In this document: piece after piece, positions 1-9,116 of the stretch
Position numbering within the stretch: the stretch's first letter is position 1
Layout of the letters: each line of letters begins with the position of its first letter
NCBI GenBank assembly: GCA_965215385.1
Contig: OZ244059.1
Span: 1,116,001 to 1,180,000, forward strand
Source of the DNA: JAPORY01 sp965215385
GTDB taxonomy: Bacteria; Pseudomonadota; Alphaproteobacteria; Rhodobacterales; Rhodobacteraceae
DNA length: 64,000 bases
Direction of reading: 5' to 3'
The notes under the pieces: model-generated
The model's input: the letters and a program-made list of their open reading frames with translations, nothing else
Told to the model about the DNA's origin: nothing
Databases searched by the model: none
Made by a program: the position numbers and the translations under genes

Positions 1-1
1 C

Positions 2-1279
2 GCTCTGGAATTCAACCGTGACCTAATTAATGCTCGCCTCAATCGTGAAATTGAGCGTCTAGAGTTTGAAATTACCGAAGAAGATCGATGGAGCCCAAGA
101 TACGAAATAAGTCCGTCTCTCAGCAATTCACCAAATAGCCGCAGTGCTGGTCTGGTGTCCAGATTGACGGTTGCCGTGCCCACGGGCACGGGTGCCAACT
201 TTGGTGTTACGCTTGATGGTCCGACAGCAAACAGCAACAACACTGAAACTCTTGGCCGGATATCCTTCACCCTCTCTCATCCAGTTCTTCGAGGTGCCGG
301 ACGCGGGATCGCAACGCTACCTGTTGAAACGGCTCGGATTGCTGAAGAAAGGCGCATTCTCGCTTTGAGAGATGCGGTGGCAGGAGTTGTCCGACAGGTA
401 CAGACGAATTATCGTTCCCTCTACCAAAGTTACCAACAATTGGAGATCGCCGAGGGAGCCCTGCAACGCGCACAGAATCAGCAAAATGTAACCAAGGCCT
501 TGATTGAAGTGGGCCGCACCGCCCGCCGCGAGTTGATTCGATCAGAAGCGACGCTCGCAAATCGCGAACTGTCGCTAGCGGGAGCCCGCAATTCCCTAGA
601 AACAGCGAATTTTAATTTCGTCAATCTCGTCGGACTAGAAGGAAATGTTCGGGTCTTACCAATCGATGAGTTGCAGGCAACAAGACGCGAAGGTCCGCTT
701 GTGCCAGACATCGACGATGTCCTAAATCGTCGATCCGACTATCGGCAAGCTGAACTTGCGGTTGTCAGTGCCGACATCAGTCTTAAACAGGCCGAGAACA
801 ATTTGCTTCCCAACATAACGCTTGGATTAAGTGCCGATCATAGTGACGGTACAATATCTGGTCCTAGGTTGACTCTCGGCACCACAATTCAGTTAAATGA
901 TCGACAACCGAGGCTTCGTCTACTAAGAGCAAGAAATGCAAAAAGAATAGCCGAGGGTGACCTTGTCGAACGGCGACGGTTGATCGAGAATAACCTTCGA
1001 CAAGCCGCGACGAGCGTGGAAGAAAGACTTCGGCAGATTGAATTGGCGATAAACGCCCGTGAGTTGGCGGCAGAAAATCTTGAAATCGAGCGGAGCAAAT
1101 TTGACCAGGGATTATCATCGGCCTTCCAAGTATCCTCTCTTGGCGACGATCTTGTTGCCGCCGAGCGAGCAGAAATTAATGCCGTTATTTCATACTTAAA
1201 CGCGCTTACTGAGCTTGATCAGGCCACTGGACGCACACTGGAGCAGCGCGGGATTCAGTTGGATGCCACTTCACCATGA
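2..1279 (+). CDS. TolC-family outer membrane efflux protein (5' end outside window)
   Basis: The frame is open from the first bases, so the gene begins upstream of the window; the GTG at 155 is internal. The visible 425 residues carry two long heptad-rich helical stretches (around 100-160 and 310-390 of the visible part) separated by beta-strand-like segments, the usual pattern of the outer membrane efflux protein family. Such proteins form the trimeric outer-membrane and periplasmic duct of tripartite exporters. The stop codon overlaps the ATG of the PAS-HlyD adaptor gene (ATGA at 1276), and the ABC ATPase and MacB-like permease follow, so this is the duct of one complete export operon. The substrate cannot be told from sequence. 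Confidence 0.85.
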   Translation, partial: ALEFNRDLINARLNREIERLEFEITEEDRWSPRYEISPSLSNSPNSRSAGLVSRLTVAVPTGTGANFGVTLDGPTANSNNTETLGRISFTLSHPVLRGAGRGIATLPVETARIAEERRILALRDAVAGVVRQVQTNYRSLYQSYQQLEIAEGALQRAQNQQNVTKALIEVGRTARRELIRSEATLANRELSLAGARNSLETANFNFVNLVGLEGNVRVLPIDELQATRREGPLVPDIDDVLNRRSDYRQAELAVVSADISLKQAENNLLPNITLGLSADHSDGTISGPRLTLGTTIQLNDRQPRLRLLRARNAKRIAEGDLVERRRLIENNLRQAATSVEERLRQIELAINARELAAENLEIERSKFDQGLSSAFQVSSLGDDLVAAERAEINAVISYLNALTELDQATGRTLEQRGIQLDATSP

Positions 1280-3069
1280 CGCAATCAATTCAACAAAATT
1301 CTGAAATCTATCGAGTCCTCTTGGAGAACCTCTCCGACGGGGTATTAGTGGTCAATTTCGACGGCAGTGTTCGCATCGCGAATTCCGCCTTCTGTCAAAT
1401 TTTTGGCCTCCAGAAAGGAGCTGTCGAAACGGCATCATTTGGAGAAATCTTCGCGACCGTCGAAGGGCTTGATGAGTTCACCGAGACGGTACTGGATGCT
1501 GTTTACAGCCAACACAACGTCGAAAAGAAGATTATCGACTTAACCATTAGCGAAAAACAACAATCTTTGTCGCTAACGACAACATATATGACTTCTGATT
1601 CTGGTGGCGATGCCGAGCGTCAGGCCGTGATCGTAGCGGTCTCCGATATCACCGAGATAAAGAAACTGCATGAATCCGAATTACGCCTTGCGAAGGTGGT
1701 TGAGTCGCAGCTTAGCGAACTACAATCGGCTTATCGTGACTTAGAAACTCGAAGCAGCGAACTCTCGACCATTCGGCGGAGTGTTCGCGTTGCTAGATTT
1801 AGTGCTTTCATCCTCGTGCTCGGCCTGTTCGTCGGAATTGCGGCGTGGCGAATTCAGCCACTCGATTTGTTTGCAACTGTTTCTTCTCGGGTGACTGCGG
1901 CCGATCCTTTCCCCAACGAAACTGCAGAAGCTAGCGTCCCAGCATTTCAAACAGTGGTGGTCGAGCCACGAGAATTGAACTCTACAATTGCGCTACGTGG
2001 CCGGTTAGGATTGGGTCAGACCGAGGAAATAACAAGCCCGTTTGAAGGCCACGTCAGTGAAGTTTTCGTGTCACCCGGATTGAAAGTTAGTGAGGGCGAA
2101 GAGTTGATGACCTTCGATACGGGACAACTTGCAACCGAGTTTCGGCGCGCCGAGGTCAATTATATCCAAGCGCGTGACAAACTGGTCGAACTCGAAAACT
2201 GGGCGAGCAGTGATGAAATGGCGCGCGCCCGTAGTTCGCTCCGCCGCTCCCGCATCGCATTGGAAGAGTCTGAGCAAACCCTCGCTCGCTCGTCGTTTTT
2301 GCTGGAGCAAGGTATCATCTCGGCACAAGAGCACGAGCAAGCGGAGCGGAGCGTCACCGGACGAAGATTGGATTATGAGGCGGCCGAACGGGAATTCTCG
2401 GCAACAGAAGATAAGAGCAACGAAGAAGCACTATTGGTCGCAAAGCTGGAAGTTGATACCGCTCAAGAACAACTGCGAACTTTGGAAGAAAAACTTGAAC
2501 AGTCGACTGCGACCGCACCGATTTCAGGAGTGTTCCTTGAATTTGAAGGGCGCGATGCCAAGCCACTGGCAAAAGGCCGGCCTGTCGCTCAGGGAGAATT
2601 ACTGGCAACGATTGCGGACTTTGAACGCCTATCAGTAGTCACGACCGTTGATGAGGTCGATGTTCGAAAAATTGAGGTGGGCCAACGAGCACAAATTACC
2701 GGACCCGGTTTTCCTGGCTTATCCATCAACGGCAATGTGACTAGAGTGTCCCAAAGAGCTGTAGGCGGCAATCGGGCCGCACCGCAATTTGAGGTTGTTA
2801 TTTCGCTCGACAAACTCGACTCGAATGCCCGCGACCAACTGCGAGTAGGAATGTCGGCGCATCTAGATATTATTGTTTACCGACGCCCAGACGCTATCCT
2901 CGTGCCGATTCATTCTGTTGATCAGTTCGGCGGTCAACCGCAGATCAGCGTCCTCAGTAAAGACTCTGGAACTGTCGAAACGCGTCCCGTTGTGATCGGT
3001 TTAACGACTCTCGATTCCATCGAAATTGTCGAAGGCCTAACTGCAGGCGAGGTCGTGGTCATACCATGA
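1276..3069 (+). CDS. PAS domain-TM-HlyD periplasmic adaptor fusion
   Basis: This 597-residue protein joins two modules. Residues about 8-128 form a PAS domain (VNFDGSVRIANSAF near 27-40, ending in the typical VSDITEIKKL). A short coiled coil follows (about 130-165), then one membrane segment (about 172-192, FSAFILVLGLFVGIAAW). The remainder is a MacA/HlyD-type adaptor: an EGHVSEVFVSPGLKVSEGEEL lipoyl half-motif, a long alpha hairpin (about 290-410), the second lipoyl half and a beta-barrel domain. The predicted topology puts PAS in the cytoplasm and the adaptor in the periplasm. It overlaps the TolC gene by ATGA, and its last codons overlap the ABC ATPase start. MacA-family proteins normally have only a short cytoplasmic N-terminus, so the added PAS sensor is unusual. 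No frameshift or junction scar is visible. Confidence 0.85.
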   Translation: MTQSIQQNSEIYRVLLENLSDGVLVVNFDGSVRIANSAFCQIFGLQKGAVETASFGEIFATVEGLDEFTETVLDAVYSQHNVEKKIIDLTISEKQQSLSLTTTYMTSDSGGDAERQAVIVAVSDITEIKKLHESELRLAKVVESQLSELQSAYRDLETRSSELSTIRRSVRVARFSAFILVLGLFVGIAAWRIQPLDLFATVSSRVTAADPFPNETAEASVPAFQTVVVEPRELNSTIALRGRLGLGQTEEITSPFEGHVSEVFVSPGLKVSEGEELMTFDTGQLATEFRRAEVNYIQARDKLVELENWASSDEMARARSSLRRSRIALEESEQTLARSSFLLEQGIISAQEHEQAERSVTGRRLDYEAAEREFSATEDKSNEEALLVAKLEVDTAQEQLRTLEEKLEQSTATAPISGVFLEFEGRDAKPLAKGRPVAQGELLATIADFERLSVVTTVDEVDVRKIEVGQRAQITGPGFPGLSINGNVTRVSQRAVGGNRAAPQFEVVISLDKLDSNARDQLRVGMSAHLDIIVYRRPDAILVPIHSVDQFGGQPQISVLSKDSGTVETRPVVIGLTTLDSIEIVEGLTAGEVVVIP

Positions 3070-3851
3070 TGTCGGCTGCAGTTCAAGATATTGATCAGAA
3101 CCGGCAAAAATCGATTCTGTCATTGTCCGATATCCGACGGTCTTTTCAGATCGGTCCGACCACAACCGAAATCTTAAAGGGCGTTAATTTAGAGGTTCAC
3201 GAGGGCGATCTCCTATCGATTATGGGCCCTTCAGGTAGTGGCAAGACGACATTGATGAATATCATTGGATTGCTCGACCAGCCGAGTTCGGGTCATTACA
3301 TCCTCGACGGGGATAAGGTTTCGAACCTGCATGACAACGCTCTCTCAAGCTTACGAAACAAGCGCATCGGGTTTGTCTTCCAATCATTTCATCTCTTGTC
3401 CCGTTCATCTGCTGTTGAGAATGTGTGTATGCCGTTACTATATCGCGGCGTTCGAAGGCGAACTGCGGTTCGCTCAGCGGAGGAAATGCTTGACAAAGTT
3501 GGAATGGGCGAGCGACTGCGACACCGACCGAACCAACTATCTGGGGGTCAAAAGCAAAGAGTAGCAATCGCACGGGCACTTGTTGGTAATCCCTCGCTAT
3601 TGTTAGCTGATGAGCCAACCGGAGCTCTGGATCCAAATACGGCAACGGAAGTCATGGCACTCTTGCGACGTCTCAACGATGAACAAAAGCTGACGGTCAT
3701 GATCATTACCCACGACGTCAACGTCGCTCGTCAGTGCCAGCGCCAGGTCTTTATTCGGGATGGAACGCTAGTTGAAAGCTCCGAATATATGAATGCCGCC
3801 CATGCCCAAGCGGCAGACAAGGCCGAGCCGCACTTGGAACTCGCTGTTTAG
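3066..3851 (+). CDS. MacB/LolD-type ABC transporter ATP-binding protein
   Basis: A 261-residue nucleotide-binding subunit. Walker A is GPSGSGKTT (about 54-62), followed by a Q-loop (FVFQSFHLLSRSSAVENV), the ABC signature LSGGQKQRVAIARAL, Walker B LLADEPTGALD and a switch histidine in IITHD. These are the motifs of the MacB/LolD/FtsE branch. The start overlaps the adaptor stop (ATGATG at 3066), so the two are translationally coupled, and the permease starts 15 bases after its TAG stop. The ATPase and permease are separate polypeptides here, unlike E. coli MacB, where they are fused. It should power substrate transfer from the periplasm through the adaptor to the TolC duct. Confidence 0.92.
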   Translation: MMSAAVQDIDQNRQKSILSLSDIRRSFQIGPTTTEILKGVNLEVHEGDLLSIMGPSGSGKTTLMNIIGLLDQPSSGHYILDGDKVSNLHDNALSSLRNKRIGFVFQSFHLLSRSSAVENVCMPLLYRGVRRRTAVRSAEEMLDKVGMGERLRHRPNQLSGGQKQRVAIARALVGNPSLLLADEPTGALDPNTATEVMALLRRLNDEQKLTVMIITHDVNVARQCQRQVFIRDGTLVESSEYMNAAHAQAADKAEPHLELAV

Positions 3852-3866
3852 GGGTAGAGTAGTCCT

Positions 3867-5075
3867 TTGGCCGTCACTCGTATCTTTTCAGTCATCGGTG
3901 CTAACGCTCGAGAGGCCGTCGACAGCATGCGTAAAGCGCGCTTGCGGACGGCGCTCGGTATTATTGGTATCATGGTCGGTATCTCGTCGGTTATTGCTAT
4001 GGTTTCTGTCGGCGAAATTGCGCAAGAGCAGGCTAAACAGCAGTTCGAAGAATTGGGCACGGATATTGTCGTCATTCGAAAGAGTTTTGAGAGTGCCAGG
4101 GATGCTGTAATCGATCTAGAGGATGCCATTGCCCTTGACAGCACGGTCGATGCCGTTGTTCAAGCCGCGCCGCGCGTTTTGGACAACGGCGAATTCCTGC
4201 ATTCTGGAAAAAATGTTGGATCGGGTAGCGTTAGCGGCGTGACATCTTCCTTCGCGCCGGTCAATCAACTTGTTGTTCGAGAGGGACGATTTATCTCCGA
4301 TTTTGATACTGGCCGATATTTTTGCGTCATCGGTGCTGACGTGGCGGCTGAAATCCAAAAAATTGGCGTTTCTCGCCCCGTGGGCACGACGGTGGATATC
4401 GGGGGGCGATTATTTACGATTGTTGGCGTCTTGGAAAGTATCGAAGAAAAATTCGTGTTGCCTGTTCAGATTGATGCAAATAGATCTATCTTTATTCCGA
4501 TTTCGACCGCACAACGTATCGCTTGGCAGCCCGAAATTGAGGTTATTATAGCGCGTTCTCGTACTGATGTTCATCACCAAAAAGTAGCTCTGGATATTTC
4601 ACAGTACTTTGAGCGACGGTCGCGCGGGCTCATATTGCAGATAATCACGGCGAAAGAGTTGATCGCGCGGATGGAGTCACAAATGAATATTTTTTCTTTG
4701 TTGCTTGGAGCTGTCGGCAGCATCTCGTTGATCGTCGGTGGAATTGGGATCATGAATATCATGTTGGTATCGGTCGCCGAGCGCCGCCAGGAGATTGCCA
4801 TTCGCCGGGCTCTCGGCGCACGAAGAGGTGACATTCAAAGCCAGTTTTTGACCGAGTCAATCATTCTTACAATGGTCGGTGGTATTTTTGGGATTGCGCT
4901 TGGATTGGCTATTACTTGGGGGATTTGTAGCTATACCAACTGGGAATTTATGATATCGGTGACCTCTATTGCTAGTGGTCTTGGTACCGCCGCCATCGCT
5001 GGATTGTTTTTTGGTTTTCAACCGGCTTATCAGGCTTCACGGCTTGATCCGATCGCCGGACTTCAAAGCGAATAA
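3867..5075 (+). CDS. MacB-like ABC transporter permease (FtsX fold)
   Basis: A 402-residue permease with the MacB core plan: one N-terminal membrane helix (about 29-52, GIIGIMVGISSVIAMVSVG), a large periplasmic domain (about 60-270) and three C-terminal helices (about 272-300, 328-350, 362-385). The conserved cytoplasmic loop VAERRQEIAIRRALGARRGDI and the terminal ASRLDPIAGLQSE show that the protein is complete. The start is TTG with a GGGGTAGAG ribosome binding site (3851-3859); no ATG or GTG fits better. Last gene of the export operon; an IS630 remnant begins within about 10 bases of its stop without having truncated it. Confidence 0.88.
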   Translation: MAVTRIFSVIGANAREAVDSMRKARLRTALGIIGIMVGISSVIAMVSVGEIAQEQAKQQFEELGTDIVVIRKSFESARDAVIDLEDAIALDSTVDAVVQAAPRVLDNGEFLHSGKNVGSGSVSGVTSSFAPVNQLVVREGRFISDFDTGRYFCVIGADVAAEIQKIGVSRPVGTTVDIGGRLFTIVGVLESIEEKFVLPVQIDANRSIFIPISTAQRIAWQPEIEVIIARSRTDVHHQKVALDISQYFERRSRGLILQIITAKELIARMESQMNIFSLLLGAVGSISLIVGGIGIMNIMLVSVAERRQEIAIRRALGARRGDIQSQFLTESIILTMVGGIFGIALGLAITWGICSYTNWEFMISVTSIASGLGTAAIAGLFFGFQPAYQASRLDPIAGLQSE

Positions 5076-5077
5076 CA

Positions 5078-5975
5078 CCGCAATGCGGGCCGCCGCGGCG
5101 GGCGCATAGCGGTCGTATAGGACCGAGAGTTTATGGGTGGTGAGATTGTCCATAACCAAGATAATCTTCTGGTTCGGAACGTCACCATCCACTAGATCTG
5201 TCAACAACTCGGCAAAATCCCGCCGCGTTCGCCGGTCCGTGACTTTCACCTGTCGCCAACCGTCCAGCGGCGCCCACACCCTAAACCGATTGGCGGTACC
5301 GTTGCGCCCATATTCAAAGTCTTAGATCGCCACTTGCCCCGAACCAACCGCGAACGGCACACGGGTTTCTTGGGTTTGTGGCTTCGAGGTCTCATCCATA
5401 CCGACCCGAACCGTATCGGCGGTAAACGCTCGTTGGTCACCCGAAGGCACATCCTCCAGCGCATAGACAAAGTCCGCATTGGCCTGGGTGGAAGGCTCCA
5501 AATCCGCTTCAACCAAGGCTTCATGCCGGTTTTTTCAGTGCGTCGGACGGTTTCTGTCGCAATTGCGTCGACCACTTTGCGTTCAACCAACGGGTCGCCA
5601 AACAACTCCCATGTCCAACGGGCCGTCCCTTCCGGCGGTTGCGAACCCGCTACCATGCTCATGGTTGCCTCGCCGTCACCCTCAAGCCATCGCCGCCGTG
5701 GGTTCAGAGGGAGCTTGCGGTTCACTGCGGCGTTGCGGCCCGCTATCACACACTGCTTGCGAACCCGCTCGACCGTTGTCACGTTAACGTCCAGCGTGTC
5801 CGCAATGTCAGCATCAATGCGACCACCACGGTCATGGTCGACAGCGGCTCACAATAACATAGGCACCCGCTTGCCACGTTCTTTGGAGCCCTTACCACCG
5901 TCAACGAGGTCTTTAAGTTACGGCCGTTCTTCGTCGGTAAGTGAAACCTTGTAGAGTTTTCTGCCACCTGCCGTC
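5078..5975 (-). pseudogene. IS630-family transposase remnant
   Basis: Read on the minus strand from about 5975 downwards, three frames together give an IS630 transposase. An N-terminal HTH part contains TVERVRKQCVIAG and NRKLPLNPRRRWLEGDGEA. A middle part contains EKTGMKPWL, EDVPSGDQRAFTADTVRVGMDET and PFAVGSG. A DDE segment contains KIILVMDNLTTHKLSVLYD. At least two frameshifts separate the parts. The C-terminal third, with the last catalytic glutamate, is missing; similarity ends about 5 bases after the permease stop. It cannot encode an active enzyme. Confidence 0.8.
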
Positions 5976-5990
5976 AGGCCCAAAAATCCT

Positions 5991-6570
5991 CATATCTGTC
6001 GCCTCAGATCTTAAATCGCAATGACCGCAATGACCGCCAATACGGCACCGAGTACAGGTTGCTTGTTGCTGGTTGTTCTAAAGTCGATTCCACGACTAAA
6101 CAAAGGTCAATCACAAAAGAACCCTCCATTTTCAGTGAACTGGATGCGAGTAACCCGCAATTTACCATTTTCGGGATACTAGAGCGGTCATTGCAAATAA
6201 TTTCACAAGTGTTGAAATGATTTTTGCCGATTTATTTCAGTTATTGGCACCTCCGAACGATAATGAGAATCTCTAGAATTCCCATCGCTCTTCAATTCGC
6301 TTGCTAGACCGTAAATTCGTGCTTGCAATCAAGTACATCTCGTTGACAAGGCTCCTGTGTCTGTATTAGAAGCCAAACGATCTTGTGTCTTACCGCAAAA
6401 ATCTGCCTTCTGAAAGCGTGAGCGGGGTCGATGCTACTCCTCGAAAAACAATACTGCGTATAGAAACATGGACCGAATGTACTTGAGTTGCTTTGTTATC
6501 CTCACTTAATACCAGGTTTGCGCAACTCCGAAAGAATATTACGTGAGGTCAGGTTTCTACGAATTTACCG
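5991..6570. other. Intergenic stretch without recognised gene
   Basis: No convincing reading frame was found on either strand. The part next to the IS630 remnant may be untranslated IS sequence. Around 6256-6275 there is an AT-rich segment containing GATAATGAGAAT, too imperfect to call an iron-box operator. The promoter of the LolA-like gene must lie here, but no clear -35/-10 pair was found. Confidence 0.4.
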
Positions 6571-6582
6571 TTGAGGATGATC

Positions 6583-7461
6583 ATGACGAAATGTGTTCAG
6601 ATTGAGAGGCTTTTTTTTCGTTCTCCGACCCACCGCTCTATGATCGTGAATCGGCTGCGGTCGTTCAAGTTCGCCATGACTTTTTTCTCTGCTGTTGTCG
6701 CAGCGATCACGGTCTTTATTCCTCAGCCGGCACCGGCACAATCTGCCACTGACAAAGGACTGCAAGTTGCCAAAGCAGTTCGGGCCGCCGTCAGCGGATT
6801 TGGTGGATTAACGGCAGAATTAGAAATGACGCTACGCAATCGGCAAGGAAATGAAAGCCGCCGAGCCTTGAGACTAAAGACGCTCGAAACGGCGGGAAGT
6901 GGAGACAAAACAATCTTCGTTTTTGATACCCCGAAAGACGTCAAAGGCACGGCGTTTTTGGTTCACAGTCACACCGATAAACCAGATGATCAGTGGCTCT
7001 TCTTGCCGGCACTCAAGCGAGTTAAGCGAATTCGGTCCTCAAATCGCTCTGGTTCCTTCATGGGAAGTGAGTTTTCCTATGAAGATATGACCACCCCTGA
7101 AGTGGAGAAGTACAATCATACGTGGTTGCGTGACGAACCCTGCGGCAATTTAACCTGCGCTGTCGTCGAGTCGGTGCCTCTAGAGAAAGGGTCGGGTTAC
7201 TCTCGCCAAATTGGATGGTTCGACACAGACGCTCACCGTCCATGGAAAACCGAATATTTTGATCGTAGTAACAAGCACCTCAAAACCCTGACCTATAGCG
7301 ACTATAACCGATATGAGGGTAAGCATTGGCGGTCGTCAAAACTGGCTATGGTAAATCACCTAACCGGAAAGAGTTCTGATCTTGAATGGAGCAATTTCGA
7401 CTTCGGAGCCAAATTGAGCGAGCGCGATTTTACGCAAACAAGTCTTCGCCGAGTGCGGTAA
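6583..7461 (+). CDS. LolA-like outer membrane lipoprotein-sorting protein
   Basis: About 292 residues, matching the LolA-like family that accompanies RND/MMPL-type lipid exporters. An N-terminal signal sequence (from MIVNRLRSF, hydrophobic core AMTFFSAVVAAITVF) ends with APAQS as a likely cleavage site. The mature part has the typical KDVKGTAFLVHSH, DQWLFLPALKRVKRI and GSEFSYEDM motifs. The best ribosome binding site (GAGG at 6573) serves the ATG at 6583; TTG 6571, ATG 6577 and ATG 6642 are in-frame alternatives. The beta-barrel gene follows after 18 bases. It probably handles a lipophilic cargo between membranes; no transporter gene of the usual set is next to it in this window. Confidence 0.8.
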   Translation: MTKCVQIERLFFRSPTHRSMIVNRLRSFKFAMTFFSAVVAAITVFIPQPAPAQSATDKGLQVAKAVRAAVSGFGGLTAELEMTLRNRQGNESRRALRLKTLETAGSGDKTIFVFDTPKDVKGTAFLVHSHTDKPDDQWLFLPALKRVKRIRSSNRSGSFMGSEFSYEDMTTPEVEKYNHTWLRDEPCGNLTCAVVESVPLEKGSGYSRQIGWFDTDAHRPWKTEYFDRSNKHLKTLTYSDYNRYEGKHWRSSKLAMVNHLTGKSSDLEWSNFDFGAKLSERDFTQTSLRRVR

Positions 7462-7479
7462 CTTCTTTCGAGATTAAAA

Positions 7480-8745
7480 ATGCTTTTGAGGTTGGTCTGT
7501 ATTGCGTTGATTGTCGGTTGTGCCGTTTCGGCTTCTGCTCAAGGATGGAGCAGTTGGGACGTGCAAACGTCGGGCAAATTTGCGACCAAGGGACGATATT
7601 TTTTCGACCATCCGCTTAACGCCCGTCAATCATCGCATCACGGAGAGCTAGCGTTCGAGCCAACGGTCTATCTTGAGAGTGCGGGCGGAAGTAGCTTTGC
7701 TTTTCGCCCCCATATTCGAGCCGGGAAATCCGATACCAACGCCGCCGATATCGACATTCGAGAGGCCTATTTTCTGACCTTTGGCGATACGGAGAGTATC
7801 GAATGGGAGTTTCGGCTCGGCATTGATCAAGTTTTCTGGGGAACAGCCGAATCGACGAACTTGGTCAACATCGTCAATCAGATTGACTATGCTGCTGATC
7901 CTTTTGGCGACGAGCGTTTGGGGCAGCCCATGGCTCACGGAACGATTGCCGGTGATTTCGGCATCCTGGACGTGTTAGTCTTGCCTTATCATCGACCGCG
8001 AACATACGCTGGCTTCGCGGGAAGATTTCGAGGCCATCCGTGGATTTCGGATCACTCCGCCGATATTTTCTATGAGCACGCGGATGAGGAAAGACATATT
8101 GACGTCGCCGCAAGATATGGGACGAGCATCGGCTTTCTAGACTTTGGAATTAGTGCCTTCAACGGCACCGCTCGTGAACCCGTGCTCCGGCCAATTGGTT
8201 GCACTGCAGCACAAATTGCATCACCAGCGTTAGCCCAAACCCAAACCTGTAGATTGCAGCAAATCTATCCTCAAATCGAGCAAGGCGGGCTTGACTTGCA
8301 GCTCACCATCGGGGATTTTCTGGGCAAGGCAGAAGTCGTTCACCGCAGCGGCCTCGCCGCCGGGTCCTATAATTCCTTCCTTATCGGGGGTGAATATGTG
8401 CTTTACAGCGTTTTTGGATCAAATGCTGATCTTACCTTATTCGGGGAGTGGATCCACGATGAAAGGCGGGGAAATGCAACCAACGCGCTTCAGAATGATC
8501 TCTTCGTCGCCGGACGTTTCGATCTAAACGATGTCGGTGATACGAGTTTTACCGTTTCTGTAGTTGCTGATCTTGATTACTCGACCCAGACCCTCAATCT
8601 GATATTTGAACGCCGACTCACGGATTCTCTTTCAATCGATATCGAGTCCTTTATGTTCTTGAAGTCTCCCACTCAAAAAGACCGTGCCTATTACGCGTTA
8701 CGAGATGACGCGTTCTTGGAAGTCAGTCTCATTTATGGATTTTAG
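7480..8745 (+). CDS. Outer membrane beta-barrel protein paired with LolA-like protein
   Basis: A 421-residue protein with a short signal peptide (MLLRLVCIALIVGCAVSASA) and no other membrane helix. It has many alternating aromatic beta-strand segments and a C-terminal phenylalanine (VSLIYGF), the signature of an outer-membrane barrel. The motif YFLTFGDTESIEWEFRLGIDQVFWG resembles barrels found beside LolA-like proteins in lipid-export loci. It lies 18 bases downstream of the LolA-like gene and is probably co-transcribed with it. The specific function is unknown; a porin-like or lipid-receiving role is an inference from context. Confidence 0.7.
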   Translation: MLLRLVCIALIVGCAVSASAQGWSSWDVQTSGKFATKGRYFFDHPLNARQSSHHGELAFEPTVYLESAGGSSFAFRPHIRAGKSDTNAADIDIREAYFLTFGDTESIEWEFRLGIDQVFWGTAESTNLVNIVNQIDYAADPFGDERLGQPMAHGTIAGDFGILDVLVLPYHRPRTYAGFAGRFRGHPWISDHSADIFYEHADEERHIDVAARYGTSIGFLDFGISAFNGTAREPVLRPIGCTAAQIASPALAQTQTCRLQQIYPQIEQGGLDLQLTIGDFLGKAEVVHRSGLAAGSYNSFLIGGEYVLYSVFGSNADLTLFGEWIHDERRGNATNALQNDLFVAGRFDLNDVGDTSFTVSVVADLDYSTQTLNLIFERRLTDSLSIDIESFMFLKSPTQKDRAYYALRDDAFLEVSLIYGF

Positions 8746-9116
8746 GCTTTGGCGCTGCGGCAAAGACCGTGCAACGTTAGTTGGATCGCCCAAATTTCGG
8801 CATAACATTTCAACTCTGGGCCGGCTAATCTCCAGATAGTCCTGCCTTTTTTTGGGTGGTTTGAGTAGTATCAATTAGTCACCTTCCCTGCCCTTTGAAA
8901 TTCTGGTGTTAGGGCGTTTGCAAGATCTCTGCCGTCCTGAATTCGTGTATTTTCTGCAAATCAGGACTGCAGCGCGGCTACTCGCGACTGCACTTGGCGT
9001 CGGAGACGACTACGAAGCGGTATCAGAGAATAGGACTTTTCTAAGTTTCAGAGGAATAGTTGCTCTCATGCGAGATTCAATACAACTGGCAAACAAGGTA
9101 GCAACACCAAGAAGTA
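8746..9116. other. Convergent intergenic region
   Basis: Lies between the convergent barrel gene and serB. A weak hairpin (GGCTTTG...CAAAG, about 8744-8767) follows the barrel gene but has no T run. The 79-codon frame at 8906-9145 has no family resemblance and overlaps the end of serB on the other strand, so I do not call it. Confidence 0.4.

Noticed and set aside
6256..6275. Fur-box-like GATAATGAGAAT
   Set aside because: Only one half matches well and the gene downstream has no clear iron link.
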